From Cymodocea nodosa (taxonomy: Eukaryota; Streptophyta; Magnoliopsida; Alismatales; Cymodoceaceae): a stretch of DNA of 64,000 bases. The DNA is taken from assembly GCA_036874045.1 (NCBI GenBank), contig CM072344.1, forward strand, positions 13,736,501 to 13,800,500, read 5' to 3'. The stretch's first letter is position 1. Every line of letters begins with the position of its first letter. The notes below the pieces were generated by a model, which was given only the letters and a program-made list of their open reading frames with translations, was not told where the DNA came from and made no database searches. Both the position numbers and the translations under genes were made by a program. Below are positions 23,565 through 33,949 of this stretch, piece after piece.

Positions 23565-24384
23565 TACATATTTATTGAAACAAGGCAACCCTCACCCTCG
23601 AACAAGGCAACCCCGTCGATCCATCTTCCTTTCACCCTCGCGTAACCCAATCTGGACTCTCTCACTTTGACTTCCCTTGCCCGATTACTTGGGCAAACAG
23701 AGCAAGGTAGACATCGAAGCACCCTCACATACAGTGGTACGTTTGCCCTCTGCCAATGCACTTGGACCTCGAGCCACACTATTGCTTGTGCTTATCACCC
23801 CTGCAACCCAACACCGAACATACAAAATCCCATCTGCGACACACCAAGACCGAGCAGAGATCCGAGCGGCCCCAAAGATTCCCAAACACCCTGCCCAACC
23901 TTCTACTAATTATCGAGTGATCCAGAAGCACCATCCCATCCCCAGACGAATCGCAGGATACACAGACTTAGGCATTGATTGACAAGCTTCCACTGTCAGC
24001 TTCCGGCGGCGTGAATACTGTTGGGTTTATCTGCTGCCCGTCACCCGAAGTTCCATCGGACTCAACCCAACACCACCGTGCTCCGCCATCTGCCGCCCGA
24101 ACTTCTTCCAGCACCACCGTGCCCTGCCAGACAACCACTTCTGTCAATCGCCAGAAGCACCTCATCGCCAAACCCACTGGTCGCTGGAGTATCACCGCGG
24201 ACGTTCCTCCCCTCATCGAGGACACGGTTGTGGGATTTCCTTCTTTGCTGCTCTGACGACGAAACCAGTAAGCCCCCGTTTTACTTTCAGTACTTCCGGC
24301 GACCGTTCCATTATTTTTCACTTCATAAAATTATGTTCTCAATGGCACCACATGTAAATTAGGGGTGGAACAAGTTTTCTTCCA

Positions 24385-24665
24385 TGTTTTATGAAGCATT
24401 AATCAAACCACGCATGTACTTTAATTCCCACATATTTTAAAAATATTATTATGCATCATTTCTATAAAGCATTAATCAAACCATGCTAGTATTTTAATTT
24501 ATGCATATTTTTAAAATATAATTATGCATCATTTTTATAAATCATTAATCAAACCATGCTAGTATTTTAATTTCTGCATATTTTAAAAATATAATTATGC
24601 ACCATTTTCATAAATCATTAATCAAACCATGCTACTATTTTAATTTCTGCATATTTTAAAATACG
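24385..24665 (+). repeat. About 73-bp minisatellite, four units
   Basis: The phrase CATTAATCAAACCA(T/C)GC occurs near 24397, 24469, 24543 and 24617, each time followed by TATTTTAATT..TGCATATTTTAAAA. The spacing is 72-74 bp. Confidence 0.8.
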
Positions 24666-24916
24666 ATCATGCATGATATTTTTTTATTTTATAAAAATAT
24701 ATTCATTCACCATGCATTTTTGTTTCTGCATATTTAAAATATAATCATGCTTGTATTTTAATTTCTGCATATTTAAGATATATAAAACCATACATGTATT
24801 TCAATTGCTGCATATTTAAGATACAACCATGCCATTATTTTAATTTCTGCATATTTAAAAATATAATCATCCATCATGTACTTTAATTCCTACCCATTTA
24901 AAGCATAATCATGCAT

Positions 24917-24996
24917 CATGTATTTCAATTTCAACATACTTATTATAATCATGCATCATGTATTTCAATTTCAACATACTTATTATAATCATGCAT
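24917..24996 (+). repeat. Perfect 40-bp tandem duplication
   Basis: Two adjacent identical 40-bp units begin CATGTATTTCAATTTCAACA, at 24917-24956 and 24957-24996. Their identity inside an otherwise degenerate array points to a recent event. Confidence 0.9.
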
Positions 24997-25905
24997 TATT
25001 TTGTAGAATGAGTTAAGCATCTTATCCACATTCATAGGCATTTTAATTCCAGCAAGAATATAAGTTTAATCATGCATTAGATCATGTAGTACACCATGCA
25101 TTTCATCCATTATTTATTTCCAGCAGTAATACCAGATTAACCACACATCATGTCATGTCTCATATGTATACGGAATCATTAAGATCATTACCATTTAATC
25201 ACATTTCCAATATATCAAATCTTCATTGTTTAAACGGATTGCATCCCACTTTAGATCATGATAAGGCATGTCAAGTTCTCATTGCTTGAATCATATTTTC
25301 ATCACATGATTAATTTGTTATCTTTCATTTCATATAATATTAAAAATCCATCCTACCATTTATTAGTCGTGCATATTTAGCTTTAAATTCTCTCCATTAA
25401 TCATGCAAGTTTAATATCAAAATCTTTTTGTAAATCATGCATTCATATAGTTTGCAGATTAAATCATGTTATTGCTTATTAAATCGTGTTAAATCATTTA
25501 AAACATGTCTTTACATATTAAATCACGTATTCATATAGTTTGCATATTAAATCATTCAAAACATGTCTTTGTATATTAAATCATGTTATTGCACCATGTT
25601 GAATTATGTTTTCACATGATAAATCGTTCAAATCTAGTCTTTGCATATAAAATCATGCATTGATATAGTTTGCATATTAATTCATGCTCATGCACATTAT
25701 CCCATAATAATCTATGCATTATGTATTATGTTTAATTTACATTTTCACATTTATCTAAGCCTTGTTATTTTACTTTATTATCTTGTTTGCTTTAGACTAA
25801 CATAAGTCACATACAAGTACACCATGATTAAGTCACACTTAGTAAATTTTTCTTCGTTACTACATGTGAATGAAAAATAATTGCACGACTCCTGTCCTCT
25901 CTATC

Positions 25906-26356
25906 TAGTCTTTTTAGAATCTTTATTCTTATCTCTTCCTTTTGCTCTCACTTCATCTCATCCAGTATGGGCCCCCATGGAGCCATTCATCTCGTTTTCA
26001 AATTTATTTTATACTTAGGCTTGCATCTTGACACTAATTTAGTTATAGAATAGGATGCCTACACTTATACACATTCAGCAACTCTAACAACCTAATAAAG
26101 ACAATCGAGAAATCAAGTAATTTGAGCGTGGAGGATAATTAACACATTCTTTATATGCACCTGAGACACTTAGACTCTAAGTTCGTAGACCATGTAAGTC
26201 TTGCATCCATTTAGGAGTCATTTTATATCCGTATATAAGTTTTTCCTGGGTTATCATTAAAGTAGACTATGTGATAATTCCAATTCTTCTTTTCTTTTCT
26301 TGCTCTTTGTAGAAGAGAGAGTAACAACAGTGGGGGCCGCGCTTTGTAAAAATAGT
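25906..26356. other. Spacer, nothing recognised
   Basis: No gene or clear repeat was recognised. The right end borders the duplicated segment. Confidence 0.35.
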
Positions 26357-26721
26357 GTTATCGTGACAATTGATGTCATTTATATAGTTGTTTTGTAGGT
26401 CACTGTACATCTACGTTACTTCATGAAATATCTGTATTTAATACTATTATTTAAATGATATGAAATTTTAGCATAATGTTATTGAAATAACGTGAGAGAA
26501 CACATTTTCTTGTTATTTTCATCTGATTTTTGTAATCACTAACATTATTAAATAATTGTTGTGACTGAACATGTTATTTGTCCTTCATCATGGTCATTGG
26601 TATACATTTAAAGGCAATAATGTCTTTTTAAAAGTAGTAATTGGAATGACAGTGCACATAAAGTTGCTGGGTTTTGTAAATTCTTGGATGCTATCTTCTA
26701 AAATCTCATATGTTTTGTTTT
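26357..26721 (+). repeat. Duplicated segment B1 (copy of 11641-12063)
   Basis: The sequence starts GTGACAATTGATG and runs parallel to 11641-12063, with a deletion of about 50 bp near 26655. The similarity stops after ATGTTTTGTTT. Unlike copy A, it is not preceded by the NPG1-like relic. Confidence 0.85.
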
Positions 26722-26739
26722 CCATATTAAATCCATAGA

Positions 26740-27090
26740 AATGGCTTGCCATAGAGCTTTTGGAGTAGGCAGAGGATGTAGGTGTCCCATTGGTTTAAGA
26801 GTCTCATACTTACCCCTCTGGCAAATTTGACATTCTCTAATGAATCACCTAGTTTCCTTGGTCATTCTCTGCCAAAAAAAATTATGTTTAAGGGTAGAAA
26901 GCATCTTTCTATACCTGCATGATCTCCCACTTTTGAGTTGTGAATTTCATCCAGGATTTTCTGGGTGAGGGCAGTTTCTCCATGTAAAACTATGCGTCCC
27001 TTCTGCTGTAACATCTTGTTCCTTACTTGATACTTCTCTTGAATGTGTTTCCCATCGACATAAGCCTATAGCATCTCTTTAAGACCGCAA
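26740..27090 (-). mobile_element. Ty3/gypsy integrase relic
   Basis: Minus-strand reading, with shifts, gives QQKGRIVLHGE, then ILDEIHNSKVGDHAGIERC, then a piece resembling the zinc-binding and core start of gypsy integrases (family phrases: a KGR or GRI start, HDSPIGGHAGVQRT, NFFWPGM). Stops and frameshifts are present. It lies inside the stretch that separates the two halves of duplicated copy B, so it probably entered after or during the duplication. Confidence 0.65.
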
Positions 27091-27643
27091 TTTGATTTGA
27101 TAGAATATTCATCGATCCTTGAACATATTCACGGAGATGTAGGCAATTAACCATTCAAATTTAGATCTTGATGTACAATTAATTAGATATTTTTGAAAAC
27201 TTCTACGTTTGTAATACACGCAAGTGACATTTGTTGGTTCATTGGTATATATCATTAATTTTAAACCATGATTTGATTTGATGGATTCGTTGGTCCTTGA
27301 ACGCATTAATGGAGATGTAGGCGATTAGTTACAACATTCCAGCGTTCTTCATGTATATATATATTATTTGCAAGTTGCATGCATGTCATGTTTGCCACTA
27401 TCAACGCATTGAAATTTAAGATTCATTTTTGAACATTCCTGATTGAAAAATAAAATACCATTCTAACGATAATTATTAATTTCAATAGTAAATATTATAT
27501 TTGATTTTTTTAAAATCAGTTTTATAAAAGGAAAACATGAATTTAAATTTTTTTTAAAAAGTTACCTTAGTTATCAGAAAAATATTGCAAGAAAAAGAGA
27601 AATTGAAAAAAATTGGAGCATCATTGATAGAATATTGTGCTTA
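27091..27643. other. AT-rich spacer left of the copia element
   Basis: The phrases AATTTGATTTGAT..ATTC.T.GATCCTTGAAC and GGAGATGTAGGC.ATTA occur twice (about 27087-27150 and 27272-27330), a short direct repeat about 185 bp apart. No gene was recognised. Confidence 0.4.
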
Positions 27644-27648
27644 CCATG

Positions 27649-27903
27649 TGTTGAAGGCTAATGTTCTTTGATGTTTTTCTGTCATGCTTGGTCTATCATT
27701 TTTCATTCATCCTTTTGGACGGCCCATATGTTTTTAATGTACTTGAATGAGTTAGATTTATCTATTGTTTGTATTTAAGGACTATTTTCAGGATCGTAAT
27801 ACAACAATGCAATTTTATTACCCTCTCTATGGTAACTTTAATCCTACTTCTGTAATCTTGTTTCATGTTTCCACTCATTGTTGTTGAGGATTTTTTGATG
27901 ACA
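27649..27903 (+). repeat. 5' LTR of the copia element
   Basis: It begins TGTTGAAGGCTAATG and ends TTTTTTGATGACA. It is closely similar to the right LTR, with scattered substitutions and small indels. Confidence 0.92.
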
Positions 27904-27959
27904 TGGTATCAAAGTAGGTCAAAGATTAACTATGTCCCTTTCTCTGTGCTGCTTGGTTT

Positions 27960-28145
27960 GCTTTGCAAAGACAATATAGAAAATGGGAGGACTATGCTTG
28001 GTTTGTTAAGGACTTGGGAAGACTTAAATATTTCCTTGGTCTGGAGGTGGCTTCTTCTCTGGTTGGGATCAATGCACGTCAACGTAAGTATTGTCATGAC
28101 CTCATTGATGAAAAAAATAATCTCCTCAACGATCCCACAATATAG
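27960..28145 (+). pseudogene. Copia reverse transcriptase fragment
   Basis: The frame at 27963-28145 contains VKDLGRLKYFLGLEVA and, a little later, RQRKYCHDLIDEKNNLL. This is the end of a copia reverse transcriptase (family phrase: MKDLG.L.YFLGIEV....G...SQ.KY..DLL). It starts right after the primer-binding site, so gag, protease, integrase and most of the polymerase are deleted. Confidence 0.85.
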
Positions 28146-28461
28146 AAAGATCAGTTGTAAACTTATATATTTAAGTATTACTAGGCCTAACATTTGTTAT
28201 GTTATTGATTATTTAAGCCAATTTACATTGGTAAACTTACAAGGAACATTATGAAGCTATTTTGCAAGTCATCAGATATTTGAAGCATGGACCTAGACAA
28301 GGAATCATTAAGTTCTTTTAGAGACAATGATTTAACTATTAAGTGTTATTGTAATGTAGATTGGGGAAGTTGTACCTTTACAAGGAAATCCACAACCAGT
28401 TTTGCTGTATATTTAAGAACTTCTCTCATCTCTTGGAGAACAAAGGAGTAATGAACCATCT

Positions 28462-28526
28462 TAAGATCCTCTACAGAAGCCAAATATAGGTCCATGGCTA
28501 TTGTTGCTTTTGAAACTATTTGACTA
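28462..28526 (+). repeat. Left copy of the RNase H STEAKYRS segment
   Basis: The segment encodes RSSTEAKYRSMAIVAFET, the conserved copia RNase H phrase (S.STEAEYRA). A similar DNA segment returns at 31036-31101 in the same orientation, so the 2.5-kb inner block is bounded by direct repeats of about 65 bp. Confidence 0.75.
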
Positions 28527-28543
28527 ATTACACCTAAATTACT

Positions 28544-28949
28544 TTACTTTGACCAAAGAGCCTTTTTTAGAATCAAGCAACATGTTACAAGGTTTGTTTT
28601 TGGTCAAAGTAGAGTGAAAGATCAATGTTATTGGTGGATTTTTTTTTTCTTCTGTCTGATAATGGGTCAAGTAAACTTGAGACTTGCATGGTCGAACTTT
28701 TACACTTTTAATGTGGTTTGCGAACTTCATTGCTATTTTGAAGTTTTGAAAAATGTTTCTGAGTTTGGGTAAGAAATTATTACTTATTCATGAAATCTTG
28801 CAGGAACTAAAAGAATCAAACTCAAAACGAGGGAAATCGAATTATGGTGATAAATTGGTGGAATCCTTGAAATCTACTAGTGTCCATAACCCAGTTTTAT
28901 CGCTCAACTAAAAGTTTGGCACCAGGAAGTCTAAATCAAGATCCATTGA
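28544..28949 (+). repeat. Left arm of a 406-bp inverted repeat
   Basis: From GACCAAAGAGCC to ATCAAGATCCATTGA the sequence is nearly identical to the reverse complement of 30601-31007. Only a few differences are visible, such as AATGTTATTGG against AATGCAATTGG. Confidence 0.92.
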
Positions 28950-30128
28950 CGTCGTCCGAGAAACAGAATTCTGGAAAGACAGCTATGACTGTGATAGATC
29001 TTGTCGATGGGTACTCTTAAGACTAAAAGAGTCAAGAGGCGTCTTTTATTTGATTAAGCTTTCATCTTTAGGATGCACTTTCGGGGCATCCATAATTGTG
29101 CAGGAATCAACAATGTAGCTTTGCTTTGTCGCATAAGAGAACTTTTGTAGTTGTATAGCATTTTTATGATAATATCTATACATGTTGCTCTTCATTTTTT
29201 GGGAAATGGCAGCTCTTGACATGCTTGATGGTGATGTTGAGTTTTGGATTCAGGTTACTTGAATAATCTTTCTGTGATCTTCCCAACGGTAACTAGCTGT
29301 GATCTTCCCCTTGTTCAAGACGTGACTCATCCACACCTACCCCCAAACTGTGTGTTTTCCCATTCCTCTTCTGGTTATCAGTGAACTACTCTTTCCTATT
29401 TGTCCTAGTTTGTGCTTATTAGTTCAAATTCTAAGAAATAATTTTTTCGTCTATCTGTATCTATAAAATAACGAGAAGAGGTTACCCCAGTCATTAGCCT
29501 TTTTACGGCTTCTCTAAAACATCATTTAATCACAATAAATTTTACTAAACAAATTCTAATCTAATTTATAACTTACCAAAATTCTCTTCTAAATAAAAGT
29601 ATAATTATAATTACAAATTAACTATACCTTAACACATATTTCGACATTTGTCCGTTCCTAATTTTTCTTTTCCAGATTTGTTTCATTACATTTGAACTAA
29701 AATTGAAAATCTTCTATAAAAAATCAGAACACAATCATTTAACTCACGTACACATGATTCATTCACAAAAAAATTGAAGAACTATTTCATTCAAGTGGAG
29801 AAGATCAAACAACATTTACAGGAAGATTACACTACGAAGAAGAAGAGTAGAAAGTTGAATGGTATACTGTGAAAGTATTCTTCTATAACTTACCTAATTA
29901 TTCTTTTTAATTTCGAACAAGGTTGGTAACAGAGCCAAGCATCTTTAGGGAACAGAAACAAAATCTATATTCAATCAAGAAAAATATTCATGAATACTCA
30001 TCGAAAGTGAAAAAAAATAAAATTGAAAAGTAACGTGTCATAAACCAGAGAGGAGAGGTGAGAATGAAAAAGTTGCATGTGGTCGTAGAGTTGGCGGTCC
30101 ATAGGATTTGGGATGGTAGGAGGAGGCA

Positions 30129-30159
<31 letters not shown>

Positions 30160-30362
30160 AAAAAAAAGCGTGTATATTTTGAAGAACCATATGTTCAAAT
30201 CGTAGGTATAAGAGATGGAAGAAAATCAGTCGTCACTCCTCTTGTGAAAAAAATTGTGTTATTATTCTCTCTCTTCCTTCACAATACTAACAAGATTCAT
30301 GTGGGAAAAAGACTTTAATGTTCTTGCACATTTAAATAAATGACAAAAATAGGTCATCATCT
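28950..30362. other. Loop between the inverted repeat arms
   Basis: AT-rich sequence without a recognisable protein. It includes a (AG)n run at 30129-30156. The right part may be LTR sequence of an antisense copia element, because the start of such an LTR is seen just to the right at 30382. Confidence 0.4.
30129..30156. repeat. (AG)14 microsatellite
   Basis: Fourteen uninterrupted AG units. Longer CT/AG tracts of this type are often polymorphic. Confidence 0.95.
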
Positions 30363-30600
30363 ATGCGAAGGGAAACCCAACAAACTCCTCCTCCCAACTA
30401 CATGGAGGATTGCACCAAACCTGAAATTTGGCTACAAGTCTTTAACTTGTCTTTCATCACTACTTTAGTCAACATATCTTCTCCATTATTATCAGAATGT
30501 ACCTTATTAAACTCAAGTTTCCTTGAGTTTATCACATTTCGGATTTAATGATATCGAACTTTAAAATGCTTTGATCTCGAGTGTAAGGATGAATTCTTAC
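30363..30600 (-). mobile_element. Antisense Tnt1-like copia 3' end
   Basis: The minus-strand frame reads SRSKHFKVRYHMI, then NKVHSDNNGEDMLTKVV and KDKLKTCSQISGL. This resembles the RNase H C-terminus of Tnt1-type copia elements (family phrases KHIDVRYHWIRE and ENPADMLTKVVP). Just beyond lies a purine-rich tract GGGAGGAGGAGTT, then TGTTGGGTTTCCC, which looks like the start of that element's 3' LTR (from 30382 leftwards). It is a second element in opposite orientation to the host copia. Confidence 0.7.
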
Positions 30601-31007
30601 TCAATGGATCTTGATTTAGACTTCCTGGTGCCAAACTTTTAGTTGAGCGATAAAACTGGGTTATGGACACTAGTAGATTTCAAGGATTCTACCAATTTAT
30701 CACCATAATTTGATTTCCCTCGTTTTGAGTTTGATTCTTTTAGTTCCTGCAAGATTTCATGAATAAGTAATAATTTCTTACCCAAACTCAGAAACATTTT
30801 TCAAAACTTCAAAATAGCAATGAAGTTCGCAAACCACATTAAAAGTGTAAAAGTTCGACCATGCAAGTCTCAAGTTTACTTGACCCATTATCAGACAGAA
30901 GAAAAAAAAAATCCACCAATTGCATTGATCTTTCACTCTCCTTTGACCAAAAACAAACCTTGTAACATGTTGCTTGATTCTTAAAAAGGCTCTTTGGTCA
31001 AAGTAAA
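30601..31007 (-). repeat. Right arm of the 406-bp inverted repeat
   Basis: This is the reverse complement of 28544-28949. Beyond its outer end it holds a partial internal repeat, since AACCTTGTAAC occurs at about 30956-30966 and again at about 31005-31015. Confidence 0.92.
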
Positions 31008-31035
31008 CCTTGTAACCAGTTTATTCTATTAGGTG

Positions 31036-31371
31036 TAAGATTCTCTATAGAGGCCAAATATAGATCTGTGGCTATAATTGCTTTTGAAACTACTTGACTA
31101 ACATATCTCTTCACTAAATTAGGTGTGGAGCTGGGAGGAGTTGTGGAACTTTACAACACTAACAAGGCCATGCAACACATCGCTGCCAATCCAATGTTTC
31201 AGAAAAGGACGAATCATATAGAACTCGAATGCCACTTTATTCGAGAAAAAATTACTACTGGAATAATGATCAGGATTGTTTATGTGATGAGTGAAGAACA
31301 ACTTGCTGATATGTTGATGAAACCTTTACTAGCGACAGGTACAAAGATCTATCAAGCAAGTTAGGCACTGA
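31036..31371 (+). pseudogene. Copia RNase H fragment
   Basis: The piece starts with a second STEAKYRS segment (31036-31101). It then reads LGVELGGVVELYNTNKAMQ, HIAANPMFQKRTNHIELEC, HFIREK and EEQLADMLMKPL, the conserved end of copia RNase H (family phrase HIA.NPVFHERTKHIE.DCHFVREK....I....V....QLAD..TK.L). The DNK aspartate is changed to Asn (YNTNKA) and stops interrupt the earlier part. Confidence 0.85.
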
Positions 31372-31401
31372 CAATATCTTTTTGCCTAACTTGAAGGAGA
31401 G

Positions 31402-31655
31402 TGTTGAAGACTAATGTTCTTTTGTGTCGTTTTGTCATGCTTAGTTTGTCATTTTTCGTTCATCCTTTTAGATGACCTAGATGTTTTCAGTGTACTTCAA
31501 CAGACCAGATTTATCTATTGTTTGTGTTTGAGGACTATTTCTAGAACCCTAATGCAACAATGCAATATTATTGCCCTCTCTGCAACAGCCCTAATCCTGC
31601 TTTTATGATCTTGTCTTGCATTTTTGCTTGTTGTTACTGTGGATTTTTTGTGACA
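31402..31655 (+). repeat. 3' LTR of the copia element
   Basis: It begins TGTTGAAGACTAATG and ends TTTTTTGTGACA, and is followed by the target duplication CCATG. A preceding AAGGAGAG serves as the polypurine tract. Confidence 0.92.
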
Positions 31656-31660
31656 CCATG

Positions 31661-31985
31661 TAAAAGAATGCCGTGCTTAATTTCATCCCATTGTCTCTTG
31701 CACAATAAAAGTAAAGTGCAAATCAAACATTTCTAGCTTTAGTCTTAGATGATTATTTGTTGAATCTGGATGCCTCTGTGCAGAATGTTGTTGATCCAAT
31801 TCGTAAGTTCTCCCTTTGTCTAATATTGTTTGATTTGCTATATAATCTTACATAAAAACTTCATTTTTCCCACTTAATTGTATTTGAAATGTAACTTAAC
31901 TTGGATTATATTGAAACATAGCTCAAGTTGTATTGAAATATATCCTAAATTATATTAAAATGCAACCTCCTTAATTGTAGGAAGA
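31661..31985 (+). repeat. Duplicated segment B2 (copy of 12915-13265)
   Basis: The sequence runs parallel to 12915-13265, including TTTCATCCCATTGTCTCTTGC and CTATATAATCTTACATAAA. It also carries the 22-25-bp TTGTATTGAAATGTAAC-like units near 31873-31975. It begins directly after the target duplication of the copia element. Confidence 0.8.
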
Positions 31986-32394
31986 GCTATATTTCAGACG
32001 ATAACAGTTCAACCATTGGTTCATATAATCTAAATTAGTAAAATAGATAAATAAATGTGATCTTTTTTTTCTTTTCTTTTTTCATTTGTTCAAATAAGAT
32101 TAATTGGTTATATTGGAAGGTATGATTCAATGGAGTTTAAAGTAGAATGTTAGAAAACAAGGTTAAGGGGAGGGGGGGGATTTAGAGTTATTTTTTGATA
32201 GTAAAAATGAAAAGATTTGATGTACACATCAATCAATATATCAGAGGAAAAGAATACGAATAAATTTATCAAAAGAAAACCACTTAATGCATTTTGATAT
32301 ATAGCATGATCGTTGTTAGCATAAATTTCACTTTTGTGGCGAAGCACAAAAGATTAAAATATCAACTAATTAACCAAAAATAATGTCACATAAT
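31986..32394. other. AT-rich spacer
   Basis: It contains a G run at about 32167-32180 and T-rich tracts near 32064-32080. No gene was recognised. Confidence 0.4.
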
Positions 32395-32960
32395 AAAATA
32401 TGAATACAGATTGTCAAGATAAAGTCCTACATTAATAGAAAAGATAGAGAATTTAGTTTTATATAAAGAGGGATCCTCTACTCACAGTCAATTGGTTTTA
32501 AATTGAAGTTTCATATACCATGCATTCATGTTGGTTCTCGTTACGAGTCGCTTGTAGATATAAAAAATATAAAAAGCCATAAGTAATAAAGTCTAAGATT
32601 AATAGAAAAATAAGGATTTGACCTCCTTATATGAAAGAAAATCCTTCACCCACATCCAATCGATTTTGATTTAGACGACATTCACTTGATATCAGAGTTT
32701 GTTGTTCTTGTTGTAAGCTACTTATATGCATAAAGAATATAAATAAATATAAAAAAAAAATTCATAAAAGTGCAACATTGATATAGTTAATTTATTTTGA
32801 ATTAGAATTTCACTTGATATCAAAGATGGTTCTCATTGTGAAGCAGCTGTGGGTATAAGAAATATAAGAAGTTATAAATGAGAAGACGTGTAGAGACAAT
32901 GCGTCCCATATCAAAAGAGAAAAGAACTCCGACCTAATATGAAACGGATCCTCGAGTTCG
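32395..32960 (+). repeat. Degenerate tandem repeat, unit about 170-200 bp
   Basis: Three diverged units carry the recurring phrases AAGTC(C/T)(A/T)A.ATTAATAGAAAA, TTTATAT.AA.G..ATCCT.CACCCACA, CAATTGGTTTT..ATT, TTCACTTGATATCA and TT(C/G)TCGTTACGAG or TTCTTGTTGTAAG, followed by TATAAA.AATATAA. Similar phrases are common in plant repeats upstream of genes, but no function is implied. Confidence 0.6.
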
Positions 32961-33945
32961 GACTTTCACTTCTTTAAAGGATATAGAAAATACATTACTT
33001 TACGTACGGTGTTTAATTATTCATATCATCCCAAACGATCATCTTGAAAGTGACCACCATTCTCGTTAGCGCTGAAGGCAACGGCATGCGCACGCATATA
33101 TGAAAAATGGCTTAAAGATGACCGTGATGTAGAACACATATCAAATAATTAAGAGAGACCTGAATCCACAGATCGATTTTTCGGTTTCAAAGTTTCAAAC
33201 TTGCAACCGAAAGCCACAGATTAAGATTCCCATTGGGATCTAGTCGCGCTTGATACGGTTTGGAAGGCAAGATTCTAGTCTGTTGAATCTTTTTCTTCAA
33301 ATTTAAAAGGGAGCATAGATTCTTGATTAATCATCTACCATGCAAGCACTTGGTGTCAATTATCAACTTTCGATTTAGCTCGAATGTAATGTTGGCTTAG
33401 GTCATACCCATATATATATATATATGTATGTATTTATTTGCTAATGTGGTGCGATCCAACGAATTTCCTTTGGTTGCATTAAATTAATATATTTAAAGGA
33501 GCAAGGTAGTCATGAACTAATCCAGCATGCCTGCGAAAGATCAAGGCAAGACTTGGTCAAATCCCAATGGATGCGATGCACATATATATATAATTATCAA
33601 AGAATAAGCAGATTCAGTACATAAAATAATAGCGCGTGGTTCATACCGTCATGCACGCTAGGCATTCGTTATTCTTTGATTTAAAAACGACGTGCATGCT
33701 GTTTTTTATAGAAGAAGGAATCAAAAAGAGTGGGTTGAAAATGAGAGTTTCCTTGTATCTCAATCATCCAACCAATCAGAGTCTGATCTTCTTCGTCTTC
33801 TTCATCTTCTTCTTTTTAGAAGAACCTTGATTAATAAATAAAGAAGTCGAAAACAGAAGCAATCATATTTTGAAATTCCAACTTAGAACTAGTAGATTAT
33901 AAATAGAGAGATTTATCAGTTAATTCAAGTTCAATCCTTTAGTTT
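32961..33945. other. Spacer, no gene seen
   Basis: The stretch contains (TA)n at about 33408-33425 and a CTTCTT tract at about 33787-33815. Short open frames look random. Confidence 0.4.
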
Positions 33946-33949
33946 ACTT

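Larger units (their letters stand above)
23565..25905 (+). mobile_element. LTR-like remnant with GC-rich leader and ATCATGCAT-rich body
   Basis: A GC-rich leader (about 23580-24260, several frames open for 60-117 codons without a recognisable product) is followed by a body of AT-rich units containing ATAATCATGCAT, then the same tail as at 20280-20490. The order leader, minisatellite, tail is that of a long LTR. The leader style is shared with 14250-14600 and with the minus-strand remnant at 3340-2990. I see no primer-binding site at the right end and no target duplication. The family is inferred as a Ty3/gypsy chromovirus type only by resemblance. Confidence 0.45.
27644..31660 (+). mobile_element. 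Ty1/copia retrotransposon with two LTRs, rearranged inside
   Basis: LTRs of 255 bp (27649-27903) and 254 bp (31402-31655) are aligned along their whole length and start TGTTGAAG. They are flanked by the identical 5-bp target duplication CCATG (27644-27648, 31656-31660). A primer-binding site TGGTATCAAAGTAGG (27904-27918) directly follows the left LTR, as in copia elements primed by initiator tRNA-Met. A purine-rich AAGGAGAG precedes the right LTR. The inside is only about 3.5 kb, with broken reverse transcriptase and RNase H pieces and no gag, protease or integrase, so it cannot be autonomous. A block of about 2.5 kb inside it carries inverted repeats and an antisense copia 3' end. Confidence 0.93.

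Noticed and set aside
23667-24362. Open frames of 80-117 codons on both strands
   Set aside because: These are low-complexity Pro/Thr/Ser-rich readings in overlapping frames in the GC-rich leader of an LTR-like unit.
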